Counted from the first letter of the stretch, positions 20,256 to 31,641 are shown. The stretch is DNA of 40,109 bases from Coprinopsis marcescibilis (GCA_004369085.1 ML210361.1:7821-47929), one strand, 5' to 3'. Numbers and translations: made by a program. Notes: generated by a model from the sequence alone, not told the origin.

Positions 20256-21730
20256 ATGCCAGGATCCGACGACATTGAGAGCACCATCTCGTTCGACAAG
20301 ACCTTGTGGGTCGGCATAGGGAAGAAATGGCCTGAAAATGTGACAGATGTCCCCGTTGGACTCGCTTGGTTCAGAGACGAGCAACTTTTATTCCCCGACT
20401 TCGTCAACAACTCATTCAATGAGATTCGCAACAAGTCTGTGGAGGAATTCCTCCGTCTAGAATTCCCTGCCGTCACCTACAGCATCACCTGCGAGGAGCT
20501 TACTGGGTCGGACGAGTACCAAGCCTCGAGGGTGAACAGTCTCCGGTGCGCAGCGATTGCCATATCAGCCGACGAAGAGAGTCAAATGTATGTCTGCCCT
20601 ATCTATTCCTGCAACTATCTTCTGACGAGATGCGCTGCCGCTCAGACTCAGCCTGCCTGAATACGATGTCGACGAGCTCGATGACATCTTTGCAGAGGAT
20701 AGCCAGTACATCGCAAATTCGATCGCATCTGCCCTACCTGCACCTCAATTACTCGACGAAGCGCCAGGAGCGGCCTCAGTCGACCCTCTCTCCACCGACC
20801 TCTCTCAGCTTGTTTCTCTACGAGAGGCACACCAGACGAAGCAGGCGCAGGAGGGCGTGCGGACTTCCGTTCGTCCATGCCTCAATGACGAGTCGCAAAC
20901 AGAGAAGCAGAAGATCATCCGCGAGCTGAATGCCATTGTGAGAGAGAACAGGGAAACAGCCATCGGAACTGGTGCAGTCCGTGCACTCCACTGGACGTCG
21001 GCCACGCCCACAGCACCAGCCGGCAACGCTGCGAATGCGGCCGCTGTGTCCACTGCTGCTGCATCCCGGGTGAGTCACTCCTTCCAAGTTCAAAGCAATG
21101 CATCTTAAGGAGATTACCTTGGGCAGGCACTTACCATTCGTCGTACCGCCGTTAAAGCAGCTGGATTGCCTCAGATCGTCGAGGATGCCGGAGTGTCCAA
21201 GGTGAACCCTCTCCGGACAGCTGCTGCCGGGAAGGCTAGTGGCTACGCATTCGCTCTTCATGAGAACGAAATCGTTCTCGTCAAAGGTACGCTGGTTTAG
21301 TCTAATTTTAACAATCATAGCTAATCACCGTCTAGTCTTACAACTGCACTCACGCAGCGGCGGAAAAGCCGGGAAGCTGGGCTATGTGCCCTCGCACGAC
21401 AACATCGCCGGTGTTACGAACGTTTACTGTCAGGTGCTCGAGCACACGCACGGACGCGACTTCTGTATTCGTCCCACAGAGGGCGAGAGACTTCTTAATC
21501 CCCCGGCCCTTTTCGCGCTCCTCCTCTCTCCGCACATCCTCCATGTGCTTCACACCGCACCTCATGAACTTGGTAACCACGACCTTTCAATTACGAACGA
21601 TGATTCCAGGTGCTTCAGCATACTCAAGACGATGCTTCCGGCCGTGCGTGGATTTGTAGCGGGGCTTACTAAGAAAAAGCGAGGCGCGGCTGCGGGAGCA
21701 GGAGGAGATGGGGACGATGCAGAGGACTGA
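20256..21730 (+). CDS. Unrecognised four-exon gene inside the mobile element (436 aa)
   Basis: Exons 20256-20587, 20646-21069, 21127-21286 and 21336-21730 join in frame without a stop. The protein has an N-terminal region (FDKTLWVGIGKKW, GLAWFRDEQLLFPDF), an acidic segment (EYDVDELDDIFAED), a charged, probably coiled part (ESQTEKQKIIRELNAIVREN), an Ala-rich linker, and a C-terminal block (GYAFALHENEIVLVKVLQLHSRSGGKAGKLGYVPSHDN...HPHILH-like). It ends in a basic run KKKRG and an acidic tail DGDDAED. I see no DDE catalytic arrangement, zinc finger or TET/JBP motif. The preserved splicing frame suggests recent activity or selection. The upstream in-frame ATG at 19926 lies within the repeats and was rejected. 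A 37-nt intron near 21573-21609 that would change the C-terminus cannot be excluded. Confidence 0.7.
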
Positions 21731-21857
21731 GTACGTAGTTTTTGTTCGTTCACTTAGATATGTTGTACACAGATACTATGAGGCCCGGGGAACGCGAAAA
21801 TGCACTTTAAAACGCGCAGTGAGCAGGAAAATTGGTATTTTAAGGCCATATCCGTTG

Positions 21858-21935
21858 TCCGGATAAAAATTGGGTGTCTGGGAGGCCTCTTCCAATGTCC
21901 GGATAGAAATTGCCTAAAATCGTCCGGATAAAAAT
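21858..21935. repeat. Right subterminal TCCGGATAAAAAT repeats
   Basis: Exact copies at 21858-21870 and 21923-21935 and a variant with TAGAAAT at 21898-21910. They point the same way as the left-hand copies, not inverted. Confidence 0.9.
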
Positions 21936-21972
21936 CGCCCAAAACGGAGATTTTTGGCACAGGCAATCAGGG

Positions 21973-21989
21973 GGGTTGTCGGGGGTCCT
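21973..21989. repeat. Terminal inverted repeat, right
   Basis: GGGTTGTCGGGGGTCCT, exact reverse complement of 19766-19782. Confidence 0.92.
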
Positions 21990-21997
21990 ACAACAGC
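21990..21997. repeat. Target-site duplication, right (ACAACAGC)
   Basis: Exact second copy of the 8-bp sequence at 19758-19765, directly outside the right inverted repeat. Confidence 0.9.
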
Positions 21998-23656
21998 CCG
22001 AGCCCGCTCTTACGCCGACACCCACCCCACATGAAAATCAACGCAGACCAACGACAGCAATTACTACTATAATTCCCTGACCGCCCTGAACTGAAGGCCG
22101 CCGCGGTGTCAGCAGAACAAGACCCACGCGTGGTGTCTGTCACACTAACAATGATGACACCTAATACCTATGTGTCCAGCCTTGACTCGTGGAACCTCTC
22201 GCCACACGATCGTTTAACGTTCAACACCCCTGAGGCTGAGTGCCGCTCCCTTGTTAACTTGAATCATAACGTTACACGCAGATGAGACTAAAGTTCAAGG
22301 CAAACTTAGAACATAGTAAATAAAAAAGGCGCACTGCTTGAATCGCCAGCGAGCAAATCGAATTTCGAACAACACGAAATCTCGACCTCCAGACTAGACC
22401 CGCGTCAATCCTTGTCCCAAGGTGCCCTACCAGCCCAGTGGCCACTACACGACCCAGGGCGCCCCAGGAATGATTAATGCCTGCAGAATCCACAAGGTAC
22501 GTTCGTTCGTAGTTCAAACTTCAAACTTCAAACGCGCCCAAAATTCAAATCATGCTCCAAATTCGGCGCGCGCGCGCTGTGCATTTCGCTGAGGAGCAGG
22601 GTCCTGGGAGCACACGCTGATTTCATGATTTTAAAGGCAATTTCCCGCCCCCCTGACACGTGTATTATGAAGATCAGTATTAATTACCGTATAGTACCAG
22701 ACTTGATTCGAAGCACTAGTTTTCGTTAGGGGCTGCGTCAAGTCTGACACTTTTGCGACGCTGGGCAACATGTAGACCAACTTGCGTTTGCTCTAGACCC
22801 CAAGTCGTACGGCCTCTTTCCCCTTTCCCTAGTTCCGAATCCTATACCAGCCTATGCCCTTGTGAAATCGAAATCAAAATCAACAAAGTTTGAAATGAGG
22901 CCGCACGGGGTGATCATCCAACTGCATCAAACAGGCGGTACCCCAAGCTATGTATGTTACACGACTGATACACGAGTCTCATCCAATCCACGCAAAGTAC
23001 TCGTAGGCCAGCGTAGGCCACTAGGAAGTCTGTAATAGCCTAAGGTAGCCCACCACGCATGATGCAGTGGTATGATCTTCAATCGTTCATTGGTTGATTT
23101 CCTGAGCAGCAAAACGATATTTAGTCGTTTCAATGGGCATCCAGAATGTTCAATCAATGATTGCCCGTTAAAGCTTCAGGTAGCAAGCACTTACTGTCCT
23201 TCACTGGCTGACGCTCCAAAACCAAAACCCAAGCACGAGCATAGATTCTAGAACGGCGATGTTAACCTCCAGGCTCCTCGAGTTCATTTACTCAATCTAA
23301 TCTAATCTTATCTTCGTCCCTTGTCCGTGATCCCCGGCATTAAGCTACAACAGTCGAGACTCAAGATCGAACTTGAAGCTTCCAATTTTTCCGTTGAATC
23401 ATTGCCTCGTACTTACATACTTCATCGAGGGTTCCCATCCAACTCTCCACATACCTCCACGCACACACACTTATCCAACACAAACGCAAGGGAAGCCAAT
23501 CCAGATTTATTAAAACAAGAACAACGAAAGAAAAAAGAATTCAACTACGACCCAACATGCTCTCGCCTACGTCAGACTTTCAAATTCTACTTGATTAACA
23601 CAAAAATCCAAACCGAGTTGCCGAGGAGCCGCCGCGTCTACGCCGCCCTAGAACGT
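21998..23656. other. Intergenic region, about 1.66 kb
   Basis: No gene is supported. The stretch holds three tandem TTCAAAC units near 22514-22531 and a (GC)6 run at 22566-22577. An open frame at 23321-23707 (+) overlaps the end of the DUF1996 gene and has no recognisable content. Confidence 0.5.
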
Positions 23657-25335
23657 CTACAAGCACTGCGAGTACCATTGGTTAGTAGCCTGGCAAGTGT
23701 ACGGTGACACGCATTGAGTGGCGCCCGTCCATCCCTGCCCACCGCACTGGCCGAACCGCGGCACGCTGCCGGGGACGGTGGGGGGCGGGGTGATGACTGG
23801 CAATGGCGCGGTGCTCGCAGGGGGAGCGGGGGTGACGACTGGTGGGAGCGTGCCGGTGTACGACAGAGCCTTGCAGTCGCGTATCATGGTAGCGGGGTCC
23901 GGACCAGATTGAGGTGGGTTGCATCCGGGGAGCTCGTTCAAGTAGACTAAAAGTTACGGTTCCGACAGTCAGAAATGTTGCGTTTGGTGGGTGAGTGGGT
24001 GCGACGACTTACCTCCCTCGACGCGCTCATTGACGACGGGTTGCATGGTGCACTGGTTCATCTCGGCGTCGCTCTGTTGGGCGAGAGTGCGGCACGAAGC
24101 GGGGTTTCCACCGATATCCGTGCACTGGTCCATGGCACGCTGGAGAGCATCTCCTTGCCAGCCAAAGACGTAATCAGCGTGTTGTCCGTAGCCAGTGCTA
24201 TAAGCCATTCAAAGTCAGTATTCAAACCCGAACACAGCATATTCAGTTCAGAGAAAACGTACGGGTCACCGTTGGACATGATCAAGGGCTGGCTGCCGTC
24301 GGTGGGCCATTGGCTGTTGAATTGACGGGTGTCCCAGACGATCTCGAGCAGGATCAAGGGCATGCGAGTGGGGTGGCTGGCGGGGCAAGAACCGACGTGG
24401 AACAAGAGTCCGTCGCGGCCAATGGTACCAGCAGGCCAGGTCATATGGCTCTAGAACAATATCAACACGCAATCAGCATCATCCCTGGTTACACTCGAGC
24501 AGAGTCAGTCAAACTTACAGCGTGGTCAGCGGGGTCGAGGTCCTTTCCGTTCCAGCACGACGGGAAGAAGATGTTGGAGCGGATTCCACCAGCACAGGTG
24601 CGGGGTGGGAGGTTGACGGTGTCGAGGGGTCCGGTACCGGGGTGAGGATATCCAGCGTCGCTGCCAAAGTTGGCACCGAAGCATCGGTATGAGATCGAGC
24701 GCGACTCGAAGCTGTTCGCGTCTTGGCTTCGGCGGGCACGGGCCATTGGGTTTCCAACGATCATGCGGAAGCCCTACCATACAAATCTCCATTAGCGCTT
24801 GAAATAATAATAAACGTAGACAAGAAAACGTACCTTGGAGAACGCGGTAACCTTCTGGTTGCTACCGATGGGCTGGATGTAGTAGACTGTCATGCCACCG
24901 TTGGGTGCGCCGATGAACTGGTTGGCCATTTGGGGCACACGGATGTATGTGCCGTTTCGGGCCTTGAAGTACATGACGGCAGTCCAGTAGTTGGACCTAT
25001 TTTCCTTGAATTTACAAGTGGTGCAAGTGGAGGTGGCACCGAGGTCCTTGTTCAGGTCCATGGTGATGTTGAAGGCATTCTAAGAGACCTCGTCAGCGCC
25101 AGGATCTCTACCAAGGGTGAGAAATACATACTCCTCCAATAATCTGGTGGACGTGAGGTGAGACCTGTCCGGGGGTAACCAACCTATGCCATCGTAAGTA
25201 AAATACTCCCCAATAACGTATATGTGAGGATACTAACGGGTCAAGACGTTCAGTCACGAGCTGAGAGCAACCGAATCGCAGGAGGGCATTGGTGAAAGGC
25301 GCAAGGGCCACGAGAGAGAAAAGGGCTCCCCACAT
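23657..25335 (-). CDS. Secreted DUF1996 protein with C-terminal CBM1
   Basis: Seven exons by my reading. A signal peptide ([23 protein letters not shown]) leads into a DUF1996 domain: '[21 protein letters not shown]', 'TCTTCKF', 'NYWTAVMYF', 'VYYIQP', '[11 protein letters not shown]', '[20 protein letters not shown]' and '[20 protein letters not shown]'. A Pro/Thr/Val-rich linker is followed by a fungal cellulose-binding module ([22 protein letters not shown]) at the very C-terminus. CBM1 binds crystalline cellulose through aromatic residues, so the protein should act on plant cell-wall material outside the cell. The catalytic activity, if any, of DUF1996 is not settled. Splice junctions were placed by eye. 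Confidence 0.9.
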
Positions 25336-27313
25336 ATTTGCTTAAAGGTCGATTTCGAGTGAAGGGACAAAGAGTCGCCAAACCTCACCTCACCTCTTAA
25401 ATACGTTCTCTCCACAGTGAATTCTAGAAAAGGAGAATGTTTGTTTCCTATACCTGCTGCCCCCATGTCCAGGAAACCCCGTAATTCGTCCGCAGCGCAC
25501 CGCTGTATGACAATCAAACCTGACCGTCATGATCCAACCGGAACAGCATCTCTACGACCAAACTGGGCGCGTGGGCTAAAATGGCGCGGCAAAAGTCCGG
25601 CTACGCAACTGTATACACTGATCCTCTTCCGAGGTTCAGGAGGAACTGTTTATCTTGCACCAGCGCTTCTCTCTTCTAAATTTATTTCGACTTGTAGATG
25701 CTGCACTTGGAAGAAAAAAAAAGCTGGACAGTGTGGATTTCGCGAAAAGGATAACTCTGGTAGATATACCATTGTCGTCTAAAATGCATCGCAAGCTGGA
25801 TGTATATCGCTTTAACCCAGCTTCTTTCCTGCTGCCAAGCTCCCACGGAAGAACAGAACCATTCCCAACCGCGGAAGCGGGGCGAATCAGGCTTCTCGTA
25901 GGACTCTTTACTTTACCACGTTGTCGTACTACCTCCCTCGATCATGCCACATGGCATAACATACCATACGGAGTCGAAGACTTTCCTCCCATGGCATATT
26001 TCCAAGACCGGCGAGAACCTGGGGTAATGTGGAAGCAAGGGAGCTTGACTGGCCCTGTCTGGGGGCGTTTCGGCGCGGACAGTAACTCGAAGCACATACT
26101 AATATCACTTAGCGGCTTAGCATCACGCGGCGGACCGTTGGGGAATCCTCGAATAAGTGGTGATCATTAACTTAGCTAGAATAGTCTTGGAACGAGTTAT
26201 AAAGTATATTAGAGATTGAAAATGTCTCTGGATACCGGCACTCCATCGTCACTCCCTTTTTCGGAACAGATCCATTGTCTTCCCTTCCCCTGAATCGTGA
26301 ATAGACTTCTGACCCGCAGCACCGCATTTACACGCGAACCCGAAGGCTCATGAATAGTTCGCCCCGACCCGCTGTCTTTTCCTCTGCGAATATCCTTCTG
26401 GATGCATATTCATTTCTATTTGAAGGCCAAGCCATCCTTATTGCAATTCAATTATCTCAGATTAATCCAGCTCCAACGCGCTTCTGAACATACCAGATCG
26501 GATTTTGATTCTCGCAGGATCAATCAGGACTAACTTCTGGGGCATCTTATCGATGACACATGGCAACGCAGCCCTCACAAATCAGTACCCCGCCTAAAAT
26601 GTATAACCGCTTGCCCAAGCACCGACGCCGAGCAACAGCTAGTCAATGCATTCACCACTCTCAGAGCGCCATACCTTTCGAGTATGTTCTTCGATGCATT
26701 GGCGCCTCACCCCAGCCAATAGGAGATTCAGGTGGGGGTGATTCTCATCGCCTTGGGCAATGTTGAGCCTGCGTTCTGGGTGGGACTCTATATCACCAAT
26801 ATTATTGAACGAGGACGATTAACAAGAATTTCATACCACACTTGTCACTACCTGAACTTAAAACATATAGAGGAACCACTGCATTGAGCTAAGTTGGAAC
26901 ATAGCTCACATTGTAATGGTTCTTGGGCGCAGATTTAAGCAAAACGTATCCTATCGGTACCGAAATGGGCAAACACGCGTGCCCATCCAAGCCCTTCGTT
27001 CAACTGCCACTCCATATCCTTGCGGCCAAGGTTCTACGTTCCTGATGGTGGCTGGTGGTTCTGATGTTTAACTCCAATTCCTATACACGATCTCCGAGAA
27101 GCATTCGGTCTTCCATTCCAACCAACCCATGAGTAAGGCGTGTGATCTGACATCATATCGTTGACGTGCAAGAAATGGAATAACATACATGAAAATGTAA
27201 CACGAGTATAGAAATACCAATGTGCCTGCGCAGCGATGGGTGTCCACAGCCGCCCGGCCGAACATCGGTCGCTCCTCGCCACTTCATGTCACATACTCCC
27301 TTCTAGGACGCCT
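25336..27313. other. Intergenic region, about 2 kb
   Basis: Contains the promoter of the DUF1996 gene (TATTTAAG near 25392 on the minus strand). A 171-codon plus-strand frame at 25655-26170 and shorter frames at 26560-26766 (+) and 27034-27282 (-) have no domain, signal or promoter that I can support. Confidence 0.45.
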
Positions 27314-29630
27314 CTATGATTTGGAAGACGGATCACCTTTAGTCCCTGGCAATTCTTCGTCATCTGGGTAGAGCTACACCGTACATACAGTCAATTCCAG
27401 ATCACAAACACACGTAGGAACAGCAAAGCAGACCTTTCCAGGATTGAACAAATCCAGCGGATCTACAGCCTTCTTGATCGTCTTCATAAGCTGCACAGTC
27501 CCAGCCCCAAGCTCTTCGACGAGATACTTCCTCTTCCCAATTCCCACTCCATGCTCTCCCGTACCTAAATCGTTCGAGATTGAAATTAGTCAACATAAAT
27601 GCAAGCAACACCCGTAAGGTGACGTACATGTTCCGTCGAGGGCAATCGCCCGCCTCACCATCCGATGCACAGCGCCTTGTGCCCTCTCAAACTCCTCATC
27701 GTTCTCAAACAATATCAGCGCATGGAAGTTCCCATCACCCACATGTCCTACAATGGTCGACAACAACCCAATCTCCTCCAAATCCTTTTTCGTCTCCGCC
27801 ACCAATTCTGGCAACTTTGAAACCGGCACGCTGTAATCTCATGAATATCTCATCTTGCGCAGACATACAGAGAGAAACTCACCACACGTCTGTTGGCCAC
27901 CCCTTCGCACCCGGAATCAGTGCCAACCCCGAATAGTGAGCATTCTTCCTATCAGACCACAGCTCGTCCGCTTCTTCCTTCGTTCTCGCAAGCTCAAACC
28001 CTGTCGCCCCATGCTTCCTCACAATTCTCTTCACAACCTCCGCTGTCTCCTTCAAGCTACCCTGGCTTGGGCCCTGGAACTTGAAAAAGAGCGAATCCTT
28101 CTCGGCCCACTTGCGCTTGGACATACCATACTTGTTGGTAGCCTTCATAAAAACGTCGTCGACGAGCTCAACGCATTGGATTCCCACGCCTGAGTTGAGC
28201 ACTTCTGTCACGGCCGACGTCGCGCTTCTGACGTCGGGGAATTGAGCGACGGCAACTGTGGTAGGGAGGACGGGTGCTAGGCGGATGGTCACTGCCCAGG
28301 CAAAAGGTTAGGAGACTTGTGATCAGAGATGAGAGGTGCTAAGTGACGTACCCTCTGTGACAATTCCTAATGTTCCTTCAGCTCCGATAAAGAGTTTGGT
28401 AACATCGAACCCAGCAGAAGATTTCCTCGACCTTCGGCGGGTTTTGATCACTTCTCCGGATGGTAAGACAACTGTCTACGCGATAATTAGTAAGCTCTTG
28501 GAGCGGTCGAGTAGCGAAGGTGTGCCATACCGCGTTGAGGAACCATTCCCCCTTCGCCGTCCCATACCGAACCGCGTTTGCTGGTGCACATAAAATATAT
28601 CAATAACGTCAAATGGTATAAAGCTCCTTTAGACTCACTCCCTGAGCACCCTGTACTCAACATCCCGCCTATCGTTGCCCCAGGTGCCGGATCGATCTAC
28701 GGCAACGGCATCAGTTCACGGTTCGGAGGCTCGCGTGCTCCAAACAAATATCTCACAGGCCAGAATAAAGGTATTCCCTTCTCCTTCAATGTCTCATTGA
28801 TATCCATCCATCGTGTCGCAGGTTGGCAGACGATATCTGAATCAGCCTCTAAACATGTCAAAGTCGGCATCAATGACCAGTGGGTTGCCCAAGCCGAGGT
28901 AGGAAAGAAGCGTACCATGTATCTCTAGAATACTATCCATATGGTTCATATCCACACAAATGCCCCCGGTTTCGTGCTAGAAGGCCTTTATGAGAACCTC
29001 TGACATGATGAATTGCGAGAACGGACGTACGCCGCGGAACTGTCCTTCCAGGCTTGTAGCTCCAGAGTACGGAATGACAGGCATCCGATATTTGGACGCA
29101 ATTTTCACGATTTTGACAACATCCTTTGTGGATCGGGGGTAAACGACAACGCTAGGACTGCAAGCTATCGAAGCCAGAGAATTCATCAGCAGGGCAGAAC
29201 AAGTAGAGATAGACTATGACATACCTGGATGGTGGTCGTTTGGAGAGAAACCGTGCACCAGGAGGTCATCAGGATTGGTAGAAACGTCCTCCGACGGTAG
29301 AAGCTGTCGAAGGTCTTCGATTGCTTTGGCGAAATCTTCAGGTGAACCGTACTTGCTCTTAGGCTTTGGGTGCAGGAATAAAGTCTTGAGTTCTTCCAGT
29401 CGATCGAAACTTGAGTAGGCAATAACTCCCACAACACCACCTGCTACCGCTATCCCGAGGTTGGCTAAGGTCGGAGATGACTTTGGAGGATTGTTTCCTT
29501 GCCCGCTCTCGCTGAACCGTTTGAAGGTTTGACTAAAATGCCGCGTATATGGTCGTGCTGATGCTCGAGAGAGCGCCAAAGTTACTGAGCGTCGAGTACA
29601 TATTCGCTGGAGCGCCTGTATTGATGCCAT
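27314..29630 (-). CDS. DLD1: Mitochondrial D-lactate dehydrogenase (cytochrome)
   Basis: FAD-linked oxidase that converts D-lactate to pyruvate and passes electrons to cytochrome c. Eleven exons by my reading. The N-terminus ([36 protein letters not shown], interrupted for length: Arg-rich, no acidic residues in the first 39) is a mitochondrial presequence, followed by a hydrophobic segment ([17 protein letters not shown]). The FAD-binding domain shows '[18 protein letters not shown]', '[15 protein letters not shown]', '[10 protein letters not shown]', '[11 protein letters not shown]', '[16 protein letters not shown]' and '[13 protein letters not shown]'. The C-terminal domain shows '[11 protein letters not shown]', '[18 protein letters not shown]' and '[14 protein letters not shown]'. 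An in-frame ATG at 29687 would add 19 residues; I prefer 29630 because the presequence starts there. No TATA element is evident. Confidence 0.93.
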
Positions 29631-30491
29631 TCGTCTCGCCGTGAAGTAGAATTGAAACCTTGGGGAAGAAGGGTGAGTTGAGGACACACAGATGCACCCC
29701 GATAGTCACGCACTAGTTGTTGTTGATCATGTTCTGCTGAGTGTACAATTTGCAATCCGGCTGATACCCCGGTAAACATAAATCATGCAAACACGCACGC
29801 CGGCCTCGAGGATGTTCTTCCATGACGGTGAGAAACGTGGCATGCCAAGAGGATAGGTAGTCCTAGGACAAAAAGGCGGATTTAAGGGACTTTGCATTAC
29901 ACCTGTCTCCCATGATACAAGTCCCTGAACAAGAAGCGATGTGGGTGAGGACAAGAAGTTGACATCCTGCCCGCAAATCCCTGGGAAACCGATGGCGGAT
30001 GCCGCCATCAACCGGTGCCGCTGGGAACACTCTGTTGTAACGCTCAGGGAGGGTTTGAAGTACATGGCTGCTCTGTTGGACATTAAGGCATCTTTAGCGG
30101 TCTCTTTGAGAATAGACCTACCCGCTCCACCACTTCCCGAGCCTACATCTGTCGCAGCATTAAGCGACGGACATTGAACTCGCTGACGGCGGTGAATCCT
30201 CGAGGCTCGAGAACAAGGCTCAATATTTCTGTGGATGTTATTGCCAGTCTGAATTTTCTGAGCCTTATGGAAGGCTTTTAATACACTTGACCTACGAGTA
30301 GTCTACGATTGACACCGACGAGCATGCATTATCCAGAATCCAGATCGATTAAGCCGCATGGCAGGTGGCATTAAATGGCGTACGTATATAGAGTAAGAAC
30401 AACTAATCACAATGAACTGGAGCTCTGGACAGCGGAGGGTCATTATTAGAGATAATCGAATTGAGCATCGGTGTACCAGTACTACCAGTGC
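29631..30491. other. Intergenic region with one uncertain open frame
   Basis: A minus-strand frame is open from about 30275 to 29727 (about 180 codons; first ATG at 30083), with a Gly/Ser-rich start (GSGSGGAGRS). I see no domain, and the gene would need an unidentified start. It may be chance or a remnant. Otherwise nothing is recognised. Confidence 0.35.
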
Positions 30492-30665
30492 TTAGGCAAT
30501 GATGCAGTAAGAGGTGGATCCTCTGCTTCCGCCGGTCTCCTCATTGGCAGGGGTGTCTACGACGGGGCGTTGGGAAACAACGCAGTAGGAGGTTGAGCCA
30601 CGGCTTCCGCCGGTCTCTTCGTCGGTTGGAGTATTGATGGTGGGGAGAAAAATAAAGGAATCCAT
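30492..30665 (-). CDS. Pheromone-like CaaX precursor with two tandem units (57 aa)
   Basis: Short single-exon gene starting MDSF, a common start for Agaricomycete mating-pheromone precursors, and ending in the farnesylation motif CIIA followed by the stop. It contains two copies of the same segment: TPTDEETGGSRGSTSYCVVS and TPANEETGGSRGSTSYCIIA. In known precursors the Cys is farnesylated, the last three residues are removed, the Cys is methylated, and the N-terminal side is cut at a charged pair. The mature peptide here would be a short GGSRGSTSYC-type lipopeptide (inference). The first unit ends in CVVS inside the chain and cannot be prenylated unless the chain is cut there. TATAAAAT lies 116 bp upstream. 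An upstream in-frame ATG at 30785 overlaps this TATA element and was rejected. No STE3-type receptor is in the window. Confidence 0.82.
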   Translation of the reverse strand: MDSFIFLPTINTPTDEETGGSRGSTSYCVVSQRPVVDTPANEETGGSRGSTSYCIIA

Positions 30666-31641
30666 TTGGAGTAAGGTAGACAGTTGGTTAGGGGGGGGAG
30701 TAGAACGACCGGTGGAGAAACTTTGTTTCTGATAATGGGACGAATGAGAATGGGGAACTTTTACTTGAACTGGCCAAGCCATTTTATAGTCTGCAGACAG
30801 TGCGTGTCCACACCTTCCAGTTGTGCCTGACTTCAGCGAGTAGCTTGGGCCTTCATGAACAAAAGAGGGGGATGGGCCTACACGATTATGCAGCACTATT
30901 GTCAGAGAATGGTCCTCACAATAAGCGGCCTACTTTGTCGATGATCCTAGTGTTCCACTTCCGGAAGACAATTGGGCGTCCCGCAAACAGCTCTTGCCCG
31001 AGGCACTGCTGTGGGCGATACTACTGGCCTGAGACGCCCACTGTAGTAGTAACTGTGAATGGTCGGTAGATCCGAAGATCAACGTTCTGAGGGCAAGTGT
31101 CGATCATAGTTACGATGATTAACGAGCACGTCTCCCTCAATATATGAGGTTCTCCGTATAAGATTGGGATATTGGTATTCGAGAATGCTAAACAGTTCAA
31201 AGTTAACCATTCAGCTCCACATTATGTATCCGAATAGTAGATATACAATGTGAAGGTTTATCGACTAGCGCTAGATTGCCTAAAATCGATGACAATTGAG
31301 ATGTGGGCGCATAGCAATTGCAGTGTGTGCAAGCGCCCTGTCAGAAATTGGTCTGTGACAGTTGCGGATTCTCCAACAAGCTAGTAGGCCCTTGCAGTAT
31401 TGTTTTGCTCTTCTTGCCCCTGCTACTACGAAAAATGTTCCGCACAATGCGGTACATGGGCTGCCAAATTAAATCTTCGCAGTCAATTTTTGATCAAAGA
31501 TGTCAAATTGTTAGCTAGATATTTCGGAAAGCCTTGTAATACGGTATAGTAACACAAAAGATAGACTTGAAACAATGAGTACTCAAGGAATGCTTAGGGT
31601 GCCCAAAGTTTACGGTATTTAGCGTTGATCACCGTATTAGT
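30666..31641. other. Intergenic region
   Basis: Holds the leader and promoter of the pheromone-like gene. A plus-strand frame at 30800-31069 has no supporting features. Nothing else is recognised. Confidence 0.5.
30781..30788 (-). promoter_or_regulatory. TATA box of the pheromone-like gene
   Basis: TATAAAAT reads on the minus strand 116 bp upstream of the ATG at 30665. It supports that start over the ATG at 30785. Confidence 0.55.

Larger units (their letters stand above)
19766..21989. mobile_element. 2.2-kb DNA-transposon-like element with a cargo-like gene
   Basis: A 2224-bp element bounded by perfect 17-bp terminal inverted repeats, AGGACCCCCGACAACCC (19766-19782) and its reverse complement (21973-21989). 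Pairing continues over CCC after one mismatch. It is flanked by an exact 8-bp duplication. Both ends carry subterminal copies of TCCGGATAAAAAT: 19802, 19846, 19892 and a variant at 19935; 21858, a variant at 21898, and 21923. The 8-bp duplication fits hAT, P or KDZ-type cut-and-paste elements; the repeats alone do not decide. The only gene inside is the four-exon gene at 20256-21730, in which I see no transposase motif. It may be a non-autonomous derivative, an element carrying captured host sequence, or one using an unrecognised protein. Confidence 0.88.

Noticed and set aside
22566..22577. (GC)6 run as a Z-DNA or regulatory element
   Set aside because: Too short and isolated to assign a role.
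30666..30785. 40-residue N-terminal extension of the pheromone-like peptide
   Set aside because: The ATG at 30785 overlaps the TATA element, and MDSF is the usual precursor start.
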